A stretch of DNA of 64,000 nucleotides from Pempheris klunzingeri (GCF_042242105.1 NC_092019.1:22496828-22560827); one strand, 5' to 3'; positions 50,094 through 61,946 are shown, counted from the stretch's first letter. Notes: generated by a model from the sequence alone, not told the origin. Numbers and translations: made by a program.

Positions 50094-52196
50094 CTACAGC
50101 AAAAAACGGGAAAGAAAGAGGAACCATCGACATCAACACAGTCACACGGTGTGCTGAGACTCTACCTGCAAACAAAATGGTCCTTTCACACTTTCTTTAA
50201 TTTAACAGTTTTGACAGATCACTGCAGCACGACAACCTAATTTCCCAGGACGGAAAATACATATGGAGAATAGATCGTACATGATTCATGGCAGAGCTTT
50301 GGTGTAACAGTTCATAAAACCACAAATAAGCTACACTGAAAAGGATGGGTTGACTTTTTCAAATTAAATTTGATTCTCATTCTATTAGATAGCCTGCCTT
50401 GCCAATGACGCACATATGTGGCTCCCAGCTGAGGAAGTACAGAAACTCAGGGGACTCCCACTGAGTATACAAAATATTAGAACCACCTGCTCTTTTCAGG
50501 AAATGCACAGATTGAGCACATGAATCCAGGTTAAACCAGCGACTCCCTGCAGATTTCACCGGTCAAATGTACTTCAGTCATAACAGAATTTGACTGCAGG
50601 AGGGTAAATAAGTTACATACGTTTCAAGAGAACAGACACAGATTATAACGCAGGAATGCTCAAATAAATGTCATCACCTGTTATCAAACAACTATTTTAA
50701 AGGCTTTACATGATCTAAAAATTAACTGCAAAATAAATGTTTTAACTACTAAAACTTAATATACACTTAAGTCTCCACCAAGACTCTGCTGAAGTTTGTT
50801 GCCAAGCACAAAATGCAGCAGTTATATCTAAACCTGCCTTCGAATTGCTTTTGTTAGCAGAAGCAGAAAAATCCAGCAAATCTGCCAACATCCCTAACAA
50901 TGGACACCCACTTGGACAAACCTTGTTTTGGTTAACATTAAAACTCCAGTTTTTACTGACATGGGTTGAGAGGAGTAACTTACTATATTTACAATTTATT
51001 CCTTTATGTGTCGTGTGTGATTATGTTGATAAAAACCATTGGACCTTCCCCTAAAATGTACTTAAACAGTCGTCACTATAAGGGTGAGTGAGTGTCAGAA
51101 AAGTACTTCCACAATTATCAGGTGAGTCAGTCGGTCAAAAGGAACCTACCACACCAGCACACCGCCCGGCTCTTAGGAAATAGGAACTTGTTATGGAATG
51201 TTGAAATTGCATTAACAAACCGTCCACTGTGTCTACACTTGCATTTAAGCAATCCTGCTCATTCTTTAGGGAAACTGTGTATTAAAGATTGTCAGTGTAA
51301 CTATGGCGGAGCACACACACAAGTAGAAACCTGCCCACATTAACAGCTGGCTTATTTAGACTTTAAAATCTAAATATGGAAAACGCATGGGGACAACACA
51401 TCCCATCAGTGTGGCTCTCATTCTCCATTTGATTGGACACAAAAGATCTTGGGTGGAGGTCAAAAATCATTATGCAACCATTTCCAGGTCCTCCGCCATC
51501 AGACAGGTATCATCATGGCTGCACTACACACCCATTCACTAACCTATTGTTGGGTTTGCATTCTTTGACTAAAAAGATACGTCACCTCTCTATTATATTA
51601 TACAGCCCAGTACCCACTGATGTAACCTAGCCAATGACTGGCTGAATGTAGGAATGAAGAATTAAACTAAATAACACTGAGGATCTGAGCCCAGTTGGGT
51701 TGTGAAATGTGCTTTTAATCTAAAAAGAGATGTCTTGGGACCAGAGGTGGAGCGTTTAGAGCAAGATTGCAAAGTTTCAAACAAAGCAAACACCCAGTAC
51801 TGAGGCTCGTACACATCACTAAAATGACAATGAGCAGCACGAAAAAAGAGAGGATGGCTATCTGCGCTGATGTCTCCATCAGTAGGTTAAGGTTTGTGTG
51901 ACTCACTGAGAGCTCACCCAAGTTGACTCATGCTATCCAACGGCAGGGGACAAAAGGAGGCTGTAGGAACAAAGGGGAGCCATAACAATCACGTTAGCTC
52001 TTTCCTGGTTCGAGCAACAGGCTGAATGGCAGCCGATACCTTATCAGTGTGTCCTTGCACCGCTGCTCATGATTCAGATAACTTTGCTACTTGGCCACCA
52101 TAAGTCATGTCATTTAATCCGAGCACGAGTGAGTGAGCAGATCTCATCTTCTCTACTATGCCCAGACACAGAGCTTCTCTGTGTCTGTCTGTCTGT

Positions 52197-52258
<62 letters not shown>

Positions 52259-52993
52259 ATTTCCAGTTTGACGACACATGCCTGTTCTGTGTTCTGTATT
52301 TGAACAGACTGTGAGCACTTCATTTCCCCTTGCTTATGACCAGGTACAGCTATGAACAACTGCCATATGGGCTCGATCACTTTCCCCTCCATCACAAAAC
52401 CTTTTTGACCAGGTGACACATTGAGGTAAAGGGCTTCTGCATATTATGGAGAGGAGGTTAAAAATACCTGGTCACCAGAAGTGCCGAGACCTGTGTGAGC
52501 ATTCATACAATGAACACGGGTGATTTCCAGTAACACTATGGAGGCATCAGGTACAAAACTAATTATACTCCATTTCCTCTTTTAGCAAATCTGGATGGAG
52601 GCAGTTGTTATTTGTCGTCCTGTTACAGCCTGTGACCCCCCCCTCCCCACTAAACACCGCATCCTAAGATGGTTGCGTTGCATCATCGGCCTGCAAGAGG
52701 ATGACTCCACCACAGATGCTACTTAATGCGATACATAAAAGTCCTTGTTAGTTTTGCACTCATATGGCTGGGCGGCTATAGCATCATGTCGGAAGTTGCG
52801 TCTCAACTACCAACAGCCAAAGTTACAGCTCACAGCAGGTGCCTTTGTCTCCAGGTCTGGTAAATGTCGTCTGACACCTTGTTGTTAGGCATGCGGGTCA
52901 ACACCTCGGCATCAAATGACACTTGCTCACAGGTGTACGTAAGGCTTGGGGTCGAAAATTAGCTACCTAGCTAAGAGACAAACAGCGGCTCAC
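50094..52993 (-). other. rab11al: rab11a-like intron 1
   Basis: 2.9 kb containing a 57-bp (CA)n microsatellite; no gene seen. Confidence 0.9.
52180..52255. repeat. (CTGT)n followed by long (CA)n microsatellite
   Basis: Four to five CTGT units and then about 28 CA units, the longest dinucleotide repeat in the window. Confidence 0.97.
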
Positions 52994-53033
52994 CTTTAAA
53001 AAGATAGTCGTACTCGTCCTCTCTGTTAGTCAT
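52994..53033 (-). CDS. rab11al: Rab11a-like GTPase, coding exon 1
   Basis: A 40-nt exon encoding MTNREDEYDYLFK plus one base, followed by donor AAAG|GTGAGC. Human Rab11A starts MGTRDDEYDYLFK, so the DEYDYLFK core is identical. The phase joins exon 2 to give KVVLIG. The symbol rab11al is the zebrafish name for a Rab11a-like paralogue and is assigned by similarity and position. Confidence 0.95.
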
Positions 53034-53480
53034 AGCTTCTCCTCTTCGGCGACTCTGCGTATTTACTCAAGTCGAACAAACTTCTGGTGTATTTCAGCTA
53101 CTTCGAGACCGACAGACCACCGACTTTAGCCTCACGCGAAACACGGTCAGCTCTCACTCAGACGACAACAACAACGAGGAATCGCCGTCAGAGAAGAAGA
53201 ATGCGATGCTGCTGTTGATAACCAGGCGTAAAGAAAAACTCAGACAGCAACTAGTAGCTGAAAAAGTTTCCCCTCTTCTTCCTCACCCTCTGTCAATTGC
53301 CATTACAGAGGCTGCGACGTAACGTCAGTCTGTCTGTCCCGCCCCTCGTCCGCTCCTAATGGTCCACCGCTGAGCGACACCTGTCACGAGCGCTCACCTG
53401 ATTGGTCCGCGGTGCTGTCGCTCACGATTTGGCCGTTGGTCGTTAACGTGGATGACGTCTGCGGCTCCCAGCTTCAACAG
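53034..53480 (-). promoter_or_regulatory. rab11al: rab11a-like 5' UTR and CpG-rich promoter
   Basis: Reading the minus strand toward the gene: a CCAAT box (ATTGG on plus, 53,401-53,405), a GC box (CCCGCCCC on plus, 53,338-53,345) and a CRE-type TGACGT (53,322-53,327). CpG is frequent from about 53,000 to 53,470. There is no TATA box. This is a typical housekeeping promoter; the start site is not fixed. Confidence 0.6.
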
Positions 53481-53962
53481 GTGACATCAAGCTGCAGGTT
53501 AGTCAGCAGCAGCAGGAAGCACACGGTGGTTTCACAAGTGGGTCCAGTACTGCAACACGCGTCACTGCAGAATAACAGCACAGACAGAGAGGGGACATGG
53601 CTCAGTGTGGATCTCCTCCTCTGGAAGATCCAAGAGGCCACACATGAGACCCTCAGCCCAGTGGGAAACAACTCAAAAACACACCTGACACAGTGATTTA
53701 TCTGCTTTAGTACATTATGACTCTGAACTGCTTGTGAACTGATGACATGTTTCACTGGTGTGCTGTGGATAATTGGCATATTCATTAGTTCTGATCGTGG
53801 TCTCAGAGACCCCGGCTGTAAAACATCAATAGCCTACAATGTATTTTCATGAGCGCTCTATGTCTGTGATTGATGTTGACAGTCGTTTTTCCACAACGCT
53901 GCCCCTCCCAAGACCATGCATAAATCCAACAAATTAAACATGCAGAGCTGCATTCGTTCAAA

Positions 53963-54245
53963 TCGACAGAGTGACTATTTTGAGAATCGGATAATCGTTT
54001 CAGTTGTTTTTCAAGCAAAAATGCCAAAGATTTGCTGGTTTCACTTGCTTGAATGTGAGGATTTTTTTTTGGCATACAAAATATCAAACTGAATATCTTT
54101 GGGTTTTGTACTGTTGGTTGGACAAAACAAGGCATTTGCAGACGTCCCATTTGACTCTGTAAAATCAGTTTGTTCCCAATTTTGGAAACTTAAATAAAAT
54201 GAGAAAGTAACTGGCAGATTAATCTCTAATGATAATAATTGTTGA
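53963..54245 (-). repeat. hAT-like 'TTGCAGCCCT' family copy, minus orientation
   Basis: In order: 'cgacagagtgactattttgagaatcggataatcg', 'caagcaaaaatgccaaag', 'gaatatctttgggttttgtactgttggttggacaaaaca', 'actggcagattaatctctaatgataataattgtt'. Strong overall agreement with the family. Confidence 0.65.
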
Positions 54246-55931
54246 AGTATCAAATATTTCTTTATTGGGTGCAGTGACAACATTTTATCATGATTTCCAT
54301 GTTTTTTCACCTTCATCCATGTGTCTACATGTTAGGTTTTATTAAGGTCAACAAAAAAACATGGAACATATTTGAAGGAATAGTTCCTATCATCCTATCA
54401 TCATTTTACACGTGTTACAATGTGGTTGTTGGGTCCCCAAACAATGAGGAAGTAAAGCCAATGCCAACTAAACAAGGGTTTATCAAATTCTCCCAGTGCA
54501 GTGCACACACATACAGTGACTGAAGTTCACCGGGAATGACACAGTGTACAGTACGGTAGATTTCAAAGTAAGAGTCAGGGACTCATGTATTGACTTCTTT
54601 TTTAAGGACAACACCAGTCCCAGTTACTTCATGCTGATGTTCCTGAAATCAAACATCAAATGTTATCATCTCAGGTAACAATAGTAAGTGCTTATTCATT
54701 TTTGAAGAACTGGAGCAATGTGCAGCCATGTAACAAGTTGGGTGTTGCAGCATTGTGACTGTCCAAGAGTGGGAGAGGCTAATATCTTTAAAATAAGACT
54801 TTAATAAGAGAGTGGCATTACAACAAAGACAAGGGGAAGACAGCACTTAAAGATATCCAATGCAGACATCAAAACTGACAAACACTTCCAGATGGGTATT
54901 GAAAGTGGCACTGAATACAATGAAGTTTCACTTTTGGTTCATGAATTTGCTGGTATAGATTTAGTGCTTCCCGAACATCAAAAACAGGTTAATGGAGTTT
55001 AACACCAAGCAAAACTTAGTGTTGGGGGAAAACCAAAACATCTTTTAAGAAAAAGCACACAAGGCTTCTCACGAAGTCGAGCTTCTTTACTTACAACGTC
55101 TATGCGTTACTTTAAAAGAACTAAAAAGAGGCTTTAAGGTTCCCACCCAGAAATAGAGGATATAAATTAATTATCTAAATAAACAATTCTATGCATAAAT
55201 TGATGATAATTGACTAAACAGTAATTGTATACATTACAATGAAAAGTCTCCCACAGTTCAACACTCATGCCGTAAACAGTTTCAGCCTTTAACGAGTCGG
55301 TGTTTAAACACATCAATAAAGTGAGATGCTGTTGTGGTCAGGTAGGAGCCTTCATCATATCACACATGTGCAATAAGAAATAAGAGGCCATTATTGGCTC
55401 AACTCCTGCTGTCTCGAATTTCCCATAAAACTGACAGCTGGTTTGGTTTAACTGTTGTTGAATATGCAGCAGCAGGAAGGAAAAAACATCTTTATCACAT
55501 CTCCCCAGCCCTTGAAAGAGGTCTGTGTGCTCGTCTTCACCATTCTGGCCACGTTTAGCCAACATTAATTGGGCCGGTTAATTATCGCAGCACAGTCGGA
55601 AGAAAAAGAGCTGCTATGCTTGAAAAGGTTGCCCACTCCTGACCTATGCTGTCAGATGGAGATGCTACTAAAATTCTAAAAAAAAATAATTTGTGGTTTT
55701 TCTTAGAACTTCTTTGCATCATCATATCTTTTAATGTTGGAGTCTCCAGAGACTTCAGACCTCATTATAAAGTTCCTGAACAGTAATGAACCTCTGATGC
55801 ATCTAAGCATTTCATGTGAAACAGCTGGAGACAGACCCTGGCCAAATATGGTTTCATACTTGACTTTGACTCATAAAACAATAGAGTGCTGCCCAGAGAG
55901 TTGAGCTTAAAACAGGAAGTATTTTTCCGTT

Positions 55932-55934
<3 letters not shown>

Positions 55935-55969
<35 letters not shown>
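55935..55969. repeat. (GT)n microsatellite
   Basis: About 17 units. Confidence 0.95.
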
Positions 55970-55972
<3 letters not shown>

Positions 55973-56227
55973 GTGACTGACAACTAGCATTTCATTTGAA
56001 CTGAGTCACTGGTGAGGTGGTAAACTGTACTAATCTTTATTCCTAATTACTTAAAAATGAGGCTTTTATCGCAGCAGACATTTTGACACGTCATCACCAG
56101 AAGAGCACAAGTGTTACTAATAACAGTAACAATGGTTCTGTTCTATTCAAGGCTTCCAGTGAGCCACGACAGTGTGACACTGACAGAGACAAATAACACG
56201 TAGCAGGCCACCTGTCTCCATAGATCG

Positions 56228-56233
56228 TTTATT
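56228..56233 (-). terminator. rab25: Poly(A) signal candidate for rab25
   Basis: AATAAA on the minus strand (GAGAAATAAACGATC) about 480 bp after the rab25 stop codon; the intervening 56,234-56,710 would be the 3' UTR. Confidence 0.5.
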
Positions 56234-56710
56234 TCTCAACAGAAATAAAATCAGACTCTTATATTATCAGCCGGAGCGCATGCACGGCAGTGACAGCAAG
56301 ACTCACAGTCTGTACATACAATACTCACCACCACAAACTGTTGAATTTAAGAAAATAGAAAATGCATCATTTACATTTCAAACATTGCACATTACATTCC
56401 AATTCTCTGCCAAGTGTTTTACCTTTGACCTACAGCATGTTCAACAGTCTGTAGTTACTTCCCAAAGGATTGATGTTGGTTTTCCGCTACATTTATTCAC
56501 ATATATGAATCATTATTTGAATACATCACGTCAGCATGCTGCTAATGCAACTTGTAAATCAGTCATTTCAAAGTGGCAACGCTTAAGCCAGAGCTGTTAA
56601 TATTGGCACCCACGGCTGGACGTCGAGCTCCAACACAGGGTTGTGGGCGAAGGAGGAGTCCACCTGTCACCCACCCTGAGGCCCCCGGGCTCCTGAAGGG
56701 CCAGATGCGG

Positions 56711-56829
56711 TCAGATGTTCCTGCAGCAGGGCTTGTTCTCCTCTGTGTTTTCTACTCTGGAGCTGTTCAAGGTCACGGCACTGATGGAGCCGCGACTCAC
56801 TTCCTTACTGCTCACCTTCCTGTGAATCT
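56711..56829 (-). CDS. rab25: Rab25 GTPase, coding exon 5
   Basis: A 119-nt exon too short to stand out as an open frame. It encodes (E)IHRKVSSKEVSRGSISAV, a Ser/Glu/Asn-rich tail and a C terminus KPCCRNI with adjacent cysteines for geranylgeranylation (human Rab25 ends ACCISL). The acceptor reads TTACCTCAG|AG and restores Glu from the phase-1 G of exon 4. The reading frame joins exactly to exon 4. Confidence 0.9.
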
Positions 56830-57533
56830 CTGAGGTAAGAAAATGTCCACTGTATTATAAAGTTACAGTGTGCTGGAATAGAAAGAAGCTGTAGTGTTCC
56901 CAGGCTTGGAGAGGAAACATTAGCAAAAGTACAATAGTAGCAAAACGTATATTTGCCACCTTTTCAAGACTTCATTGATGCAGAAACATGGATTAGAAAG
57001 GGAAAGCAACACTTTAAATAAAAGGGGGTGAAGTTGTTCATTTCCAACCAGGAGATGTTTCCTCCCAGAGCAGTCAATCACATGGCAGCCTTGGGACCAC
57101 AAAAGGTCATTTTAAGCTGACCCTTTCTAGACTGAACCTCCATGAGCTGAGGAGATGGAGGTCTGGCTATGTGAGGTTAAATTCAGGGTCACAGGGTGGA
57201 GCCTTATCCCAGCAGGTTCATAGGAAAATATGTGCATCCAGTCCATGCCATTTAAATGCCTTTGAGGGGGGGAGGGGGGACTGGGAATGAAAGACAGTTA
57301 AGGGAGCAAACTAAAGGGAACCCATGTACACACTGGGCACACAGACTGGGGACGGGAATGCTGGAAGGCATGGGAGGTCAACCATGTCACCCACGCAGTC
57401 AGACTATGACAACCTTACTGTACTGGTGAGAGGAATATTCTTCCCTTTGTATCTCTGCAGGTGTGGATGTCAACAACACATTTGCTTAATGTCTTATAAG
57501 AAAGTGGGAAAAAAAGTTAAATAAATTAATTAC
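56830..57533 (-). other. rab25: rab25 intron 4
   Basis: 704 bp, donor GCAG|GTAATT; contains a G-rich tract at about 57,265-57,280 and nothing else recognised. Confidence 0.85.
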
Positions 57534-57614
57534 CTGCTAGGACATTGGTGAATGCTGCCTCAACGTTCATTGACTCCAAAGCAGAGGTCTCCAGAAACAG
57601 AAGACCATTCTTTT
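57534..57614 (-). CDS. rab25: Rab25 GTPase, coding exon 4
   Basis: An 81-nt exon encoding EKNGLLFLETSALESMNVEA and on to FTNVLA. NGLLFLETSAL matches human Rab25 exactly and holds the G5 motif. Acceptor TTACACAG|AA and donor GCAG|GTAATT, both phase 1. Confidence 0.95.
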
Positions 57615-57804
57615 CTGTGTAATAAACATAAACTATGTTAGTCATTCTATATATGTTACTTATTGAAGGCCACCATGAAGAATCACTGAATAGGATTTTG
57701 ACTTGATTTTGTGCACAGTGACAGGTCGTACAATTTGGTACGCAGACTAACTTACCTTCTCTACAATCATCATAAATTCTATTAGCCAACGATGAAGAAT
57801 TAAA

Positions 57805-58440
57805 GGAACAGTTCGGATTTTTTTAAAAGTGGGGCTGTAGGAAGTACTTACAGGTGGTTGCAGTAAGCTCGCTCCCAGTCTGGAGGAGCACGCAGGAGTC
57901 CTGGCAAAGTACTGAGCAATGAACTGCTGAGGACGAGGCCGAGGTTTAGCCACCTAAAAAATGGCCCATATAAAAAAAAAAAATCTACAGCGCTTGAGGT
58001 TTACGCAATATTTAGAATACTGTATTTTCACTGCAACACAAGCTGTGCCACAGCTGCCTTGATCAATAAACTATCCATTTAAAACACCAAAAGTCCCACA
58101 ATGACAATCAAACTAACCTATTTAGGTACCAGAGACTCCTGTGTTCTGTGAGGTACAATTACTGTTTTTATCAATGGAGTCTGGTAGCTTTGAAGCAAGT
58201 GAAGAGAAAAAGAGAACAGCGTCACTTCTCCATTGAAGGGTCTGTCTGATGGCAATGTAAAGTGGTGAAAATATTTTAAGTGTAACTAACGCCTAAATTG
58301 AGGTAGATTTTTTTAAGTGGACCTTTTCTAGGTGGCTAAAATATGTTTTCTTCTGCATCCATCCACAGCAGCATATTGCTTAGCTTCCCTGCCAGCGAGT
58401 CTGTCTGCTTCTCCAAACTGAGGGCGTACTGACCGCAATC
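57805..58440. repeat. Long palindromic (foldback-like) element in rab25 intron 3
   Basis: The left arm (about 57,828-58,080: 'cccagtctggaggagcacgcagga', 'agcaatgaactgctgaggac', 'tttagccacctaaaaaa', 'aaatctac') is mirrored in reverse complement by the right arm (about 58,200-58,440: 'taggtggctaaaata', 'cagcagcatattgctta', 'gtctgcttctccaaactgaggg'). Even the centre pairs (AGAGACTCC with GGAGTCTGG). It is the same kind of sequence as a dispersed fish element I recognise, so most likely a non-autonomous transposon with long inverted repeats. Confidence 0.7.
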
Positions 58441-58600
58441 TCAGAATCAGAATCAGAATCAGAATTACTTTAATAATCCTCAGGGGGAAATTGCTTTTTG
58501 TTACACACAGCTCCAAAAGAATAAGAATAAACTTCAAACACGAAAGTAATAATAATGATAATAATAATAATAATGATACAAATAATACTACTACCACCAA
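58438..58600. repeat. Fish retroposon tail (AGAATC)n ... TTTAATAATCCTCAGGGGGAAATTG, then (AAT)n
   Basis: Four 'cagaat' units lead into 'ttactttaataatcctcaggg' and 'ggaaattgctttttgttaca', a phrase seen at the end of a widespread teleost repeat (consensus close to TTTATTGATCCC). An AAT-rich microsatellite follows at about 58,545-58,590. It adjoins the palindromic element directly. Confidence 0.6.
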
Positions 58601-58808
58601 CAATAACATATAACAACATGTACACTCAGAGTGAGGAGCTGTATTATATAATAATACTACTAATAATACAAATCTAGTGCAGGTAACACACTGACTGTGG
58701 ATAGTTACCTCGATAGTAACCCCACTTCAAATAATCCAAACTGTCCCTTTAACAGAAATCCTGTGCAAACCATTTTCAGCACAGAGGTAACACTTGTTGA
58801 CTTTGTAC

Positions 58809-59002
58809 CTGCAAAGTCTTTGGCCTCCTCATTGGGCACAGATCTCTCTGACTCCAGGTCAGTCTTGTTGCCCACCAGCATGACCACAATGTGGGGGTCA
58901 GCGTGGTCGTACAGCTCCTTCAGCCAGCGCTCCACGCTCTCGTAAGTGAGGTGTTTGGTGATGTCATAGACCAGCAGGGCTCCAACAGCACCTCTGTAAT
59001 AC
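58809..59002 (-). CDS. rab25: Rab25 GTPase, coding exon 3
   Basis: A 194-nt exon encoding [20 protein letters not shown], then [40 protein letters not shown] and KDFA. GNKTD is the G4 motif. LKELYDHA is the Rab25 form (Rab11 has LKELRDHA). Acceptor CCAAACAG|GTATTAC and donor GCAG|GTACAA. Confidence 0.96.
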
Positions 59003-60638
59003 CTGTTTGGAGTAGACTGACTTATGTGAGTCCTTATGTGACATTTAGGTGTTTTTTTTCTGTGATGCTTCCGTTGGGGCCAATATGGCGCTGTAAACAC
59101 AATATGTACACATCTTTAACCCCTTACTGCCTGAATTTATTTACAATTATATAAAAAAATAAATGATTTGTGTTTTTGCATTCAAGCAGATGCTAAATGA
59201 AGTGGAGATTAAGTTGAATATAGCATAGCATAGACTAGTACAAAATAATAATAGTATAATAAAATATATATGTATATACGCATAGAATATATATATATAT
59301 TTATGTATGTATGCATCTATGTATATATAATATATACATAGAATATGCATCAACCGGCATTAGTGAGATACAGAGGCCACCGCAGCTGGATCAAGACCGG
59401 AAGAGGTTTGAGGCGAATTCGCGACAACAGGCAACAAGGGGTTAAAGATGACACTTTTTAACTTAATAGCAAATAGTTGCCTATTTACACATTCAGAAGT
59501 TACAGTGCAACATAACAATTTAGTTGGAGTTGTGTTTAAGTCCAATATTTACAGTCCTTTTAGCTCCATTTTGGTTTGCACCAACTCCTACAGTGTATTG
59601 TACTATCCTCATTGACGTTAAGCTGTTTCTCCTGCTGTCAGTTGAAAAAAAAAAAAAAGTCGCCTAATGACTTACGATTACTCTCAAGTCATGACCCAAT
59701 CAATATTTCTTTCACAATTATGTTTCTGCGCCCCTCTTCCAGCAGCATAATTAATTCCACTTTAATAGGTTTTAGCTGCTTGTTACAGCATAAATGGGAA
59801 ATTCCATGGGAGTGAGAATTTGCATACTGGAATAAGTCGGCAAGTAATTACTCCAAAAGCCAAGCTGTCAGAAAAGAGCTAATCCAGCAGTGTGGCATAT
59901 CCTCAGATTTTTCCATGTCTTAAAAGTAAAATTGACATGGTTCCATTGTTTTGAAACCAGTTTCCTCACTGTTAATCCTTCTAGTTTAATTAAAGAAAGA
60001 ATGAATCAGTGGCACCCTCAGATAGAACAGAGAGCCACTGACGACTGTTCAAACAAAAGGTCTTCGCTCTAACCAGCTGGGTTGCCAAGTGTGCCAGGTG
60101 GAAACTGACAGGAGACTGTGCTGCTTGTTTTTCAGGTAATGTGGGAGGAAACTGAGGTTCAGCGCCTGTCCTTGCGTGTGTTTTGGCTGATAACAGCACC
60201 ACCTTAAGATTCCGACATACAGGTTACTCAACAACTGTGGAGCAAGAAAACAAGCATGAAATGTTGATTTAAACAACTGTCGTTACTGTCTGTGTGCCTC
60301 CTTAAAAAATGTGGAATTTTCAGCGTGGTTTCCATCACAGTTCATCTGCTGGCACGACATACTGTACATTAATTCACATTATTGCTGAAAGGTTTTGCTG
60401 AAAGTTGCACTTGGGAGATTCTTTATGACACAACACTTAAATTTGTCACTAAGGAAAAATGCAATGTGATCCATCATCCTATCTCCTCTAATTGAGCCTT
60501 TTAGGCTCAGTTACCGACTGCTGAATTAGCCCATTGACACGTTGAACACACAACTGTTTCCAGTGGTTGTGCATACTGAGATGTTAGATTTACCACTGAT
60601 GGCTGTAGCTATTTGAAATAGGAATATATATATATACA

Positions 60639-61341
60639 CACTACTCACAAAAAGTTAGGGATATTCGACTTTCAGGTGAAATATATGGAAAATGTAAAAA
60701 GTGAATGCTACAGTGATATTATATCATGAAAGTAGGGCATTTAAGTAGAAGCATGCAATGGTAATTTCTTCATCTTAAACAATGTATTGAAAGAAAATCT
60801 AACAACAGTGGTGGGTATACCACAACAAAAAATTTTCAGTGTCTCAATAAATTGGGATGTGGCCAAAGGACGTCCACTCCTCTCCTTTCTGTGACTCTTC
60901 CAGTCTCTGTATCACTGTTACAACCTCCTGATGACACTCTGTGACCCTCTAAGCTCAGTGAACACCTCCGTCTGAGGACTTCCTGTTTGAAGCCTCCAGT
61001 GTTGAGGTGCTGCTGATCAACTGTTAGGTGTCGTCTTGGTCTCATGATGTCAGAATGTGAACAGCAGGATGAGGAGGACTGTTTAAATACCAACTCTAAC
61101 TGAAGCAGGAAATGTATTGGTGGATTCATGGATCAAACCTGTTGTGAATGTTGCTGTTAAGCTTCTTGTTAGAGAACAGCAACTTGTGCAGAAAGTACTG
61201 AAACACTGAACAGTTGGACATGTGCATTCAAAGGTTTAGAGAAGGTCACATTAAGTTCACCTGGAAAGGTTAGAATGCATTTTAGGTTCATCCTGAAATT
61301 TCACCTGAAAGCCGAATATCCCTAACTTTTTGTGAGTAGTG
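60639..61341. mobile_element. Non-autonomous Tc1/mariner-type element
   Basis: Terminal inverted repeats of about 44 bp: CACTACTCACAAAAAGTTAG on the left and its complement ending TTTTTGTGAGTAGTG on the right, both continuing into GGGATATTC.ACTTTCAGGTGAAAT. TA-rich DNA lies on both sides, as expected of TA target duplication. The inside (703 bp total) is too short for a transposase. A minus-strand segment (about 60,850-61,060) encodes MRPRRHLTVDQQ and ETGRVTERRG-like phrases reminiscent of the N-terminal helix-turn-helix of Tc1-like transposases, so it may be a deletion derivative. Confidence 0.8.
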
Positions 61342-61431
61342 TATATATATATTCTAGGGAATATGCTTATTTGCTTTCTTGCTAAGATTTAGATGAGAAA
61401 ATTGATACTCTTATGTCAGCCCCGTAAATAA

Positions 61432-61525
61432 GAAGCCACGAACAGCAGCCAGTTAGATTAGCTTAGCACAGGGGCAAACAACTGGTCAGTCCAAAACTTT
61501 GGCTTCCAGCACCTCTGAAGCAGAA
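61432..61525. repeat. Fragment of the 'TTAGCTTAGCATAAA...' fish repeat
   Basis: Contains 'agccagttagattagcttagcacaggggcaaacaactggtcagtcc' and 'ccagcacctctgaagc', close to a common percomorph repeat. A second fragment lies at about 63,640-63,745. Confidence 0.5.
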
Positions 61526-61750
61526 AGGAACAAGGTCACACCCCCCTCTTTATTTAATCATGAAATAACAGAAAATCTGCTGAAGAGCAATGGATTGAGG
61601 CAAGAATACCCCGACACACAGATAAAAATAAATAAGTGATGTCCACACATTAATAAAACATTCATTCTAACCACTGTTTGTTTGTGTGTATGTGAAAATG
61701 AGTGCACATGCAGTGGATCTATAAACGTTGGGATGTGTCTTGACACTCAC

Positions 61751-61946
61751 GCCGAGGTGATGGCTCGGTATCGCTCCAGCCCGGCCGTGTCCCAGATCTG
61801 GGCCTTGATGGTGAAGCCGCCGAGCTGCACCGTCCGCGTGCTGAACTCCACCCCGATGGTTGTGCGACTGTCATGGTTGAACTCGTTTTTGGTGAAGCGG
61901 GACAGCAGATTGCTCTTTCCTACACCGGATTCTCCTATGAGAACCA
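61751..61946 (-). CDS. rab25: Rab25 GTPase, coding exon 2
   Basis: A 196-nt exon encoding [18 protein letters not shown] (P-loop), [20 protein letters not shown] (switch I) and [14 protein letters not shown] (switch II). The Leu in DTAGLE replaces the catalytic Gln of other Rabs; this substitution is the hallmark of Rab25 and is linked to low GTPase activity. [16 protein letters not shown] also matches human Rab25 against Rab11 ([16 protein letters not shown]). Acceptor TTTGCAG|TG and donor TCGGC|GTGAGT. Rab25 acts in epithelial apical recycling. Exon 1 (about 13 codons) is not found up to 64,000, so the gene is 5'-truncated here. Confidence 0.97.

Larger units (their letters stand above)
53481..56200. 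other. Intergenic region between rab11a-like 5' end and rab25 3' end
   Basis: Holds one hAT-like family copy (53,963-54,245) and a (GT)n microsatellite (55,935-55,969); the rest shows no gene. The two Rab genes are transcribed in the same direction, so rab25 reads toward the rab11a-like promoter. Confidence 0.7.
59003..61750 (-). other. rab25: rab25 intron 2
   Basis: 2.7 kb containing an AT-rich tract (59,250-59,345), a Tc1/mariner-type element (60,639-61,341) and a short dispersed-repeat fragment (61,432-61,525). No exon other than the flanking ones is seen. Confidence 0.9.

Noticed and set aside
56573..56833. 86-codon plus-strand frame at rab25 exon 5
   Set aside because: It is the antisense of the real final exon, which joins in frame with exon 4 and ends in a CC prenylation motif.
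60836..61129. 97-codon minus-strand frame as a gene
   Set aside because: It lies wholly inside the transposon-like element; any transposase similarity is fragmentary.
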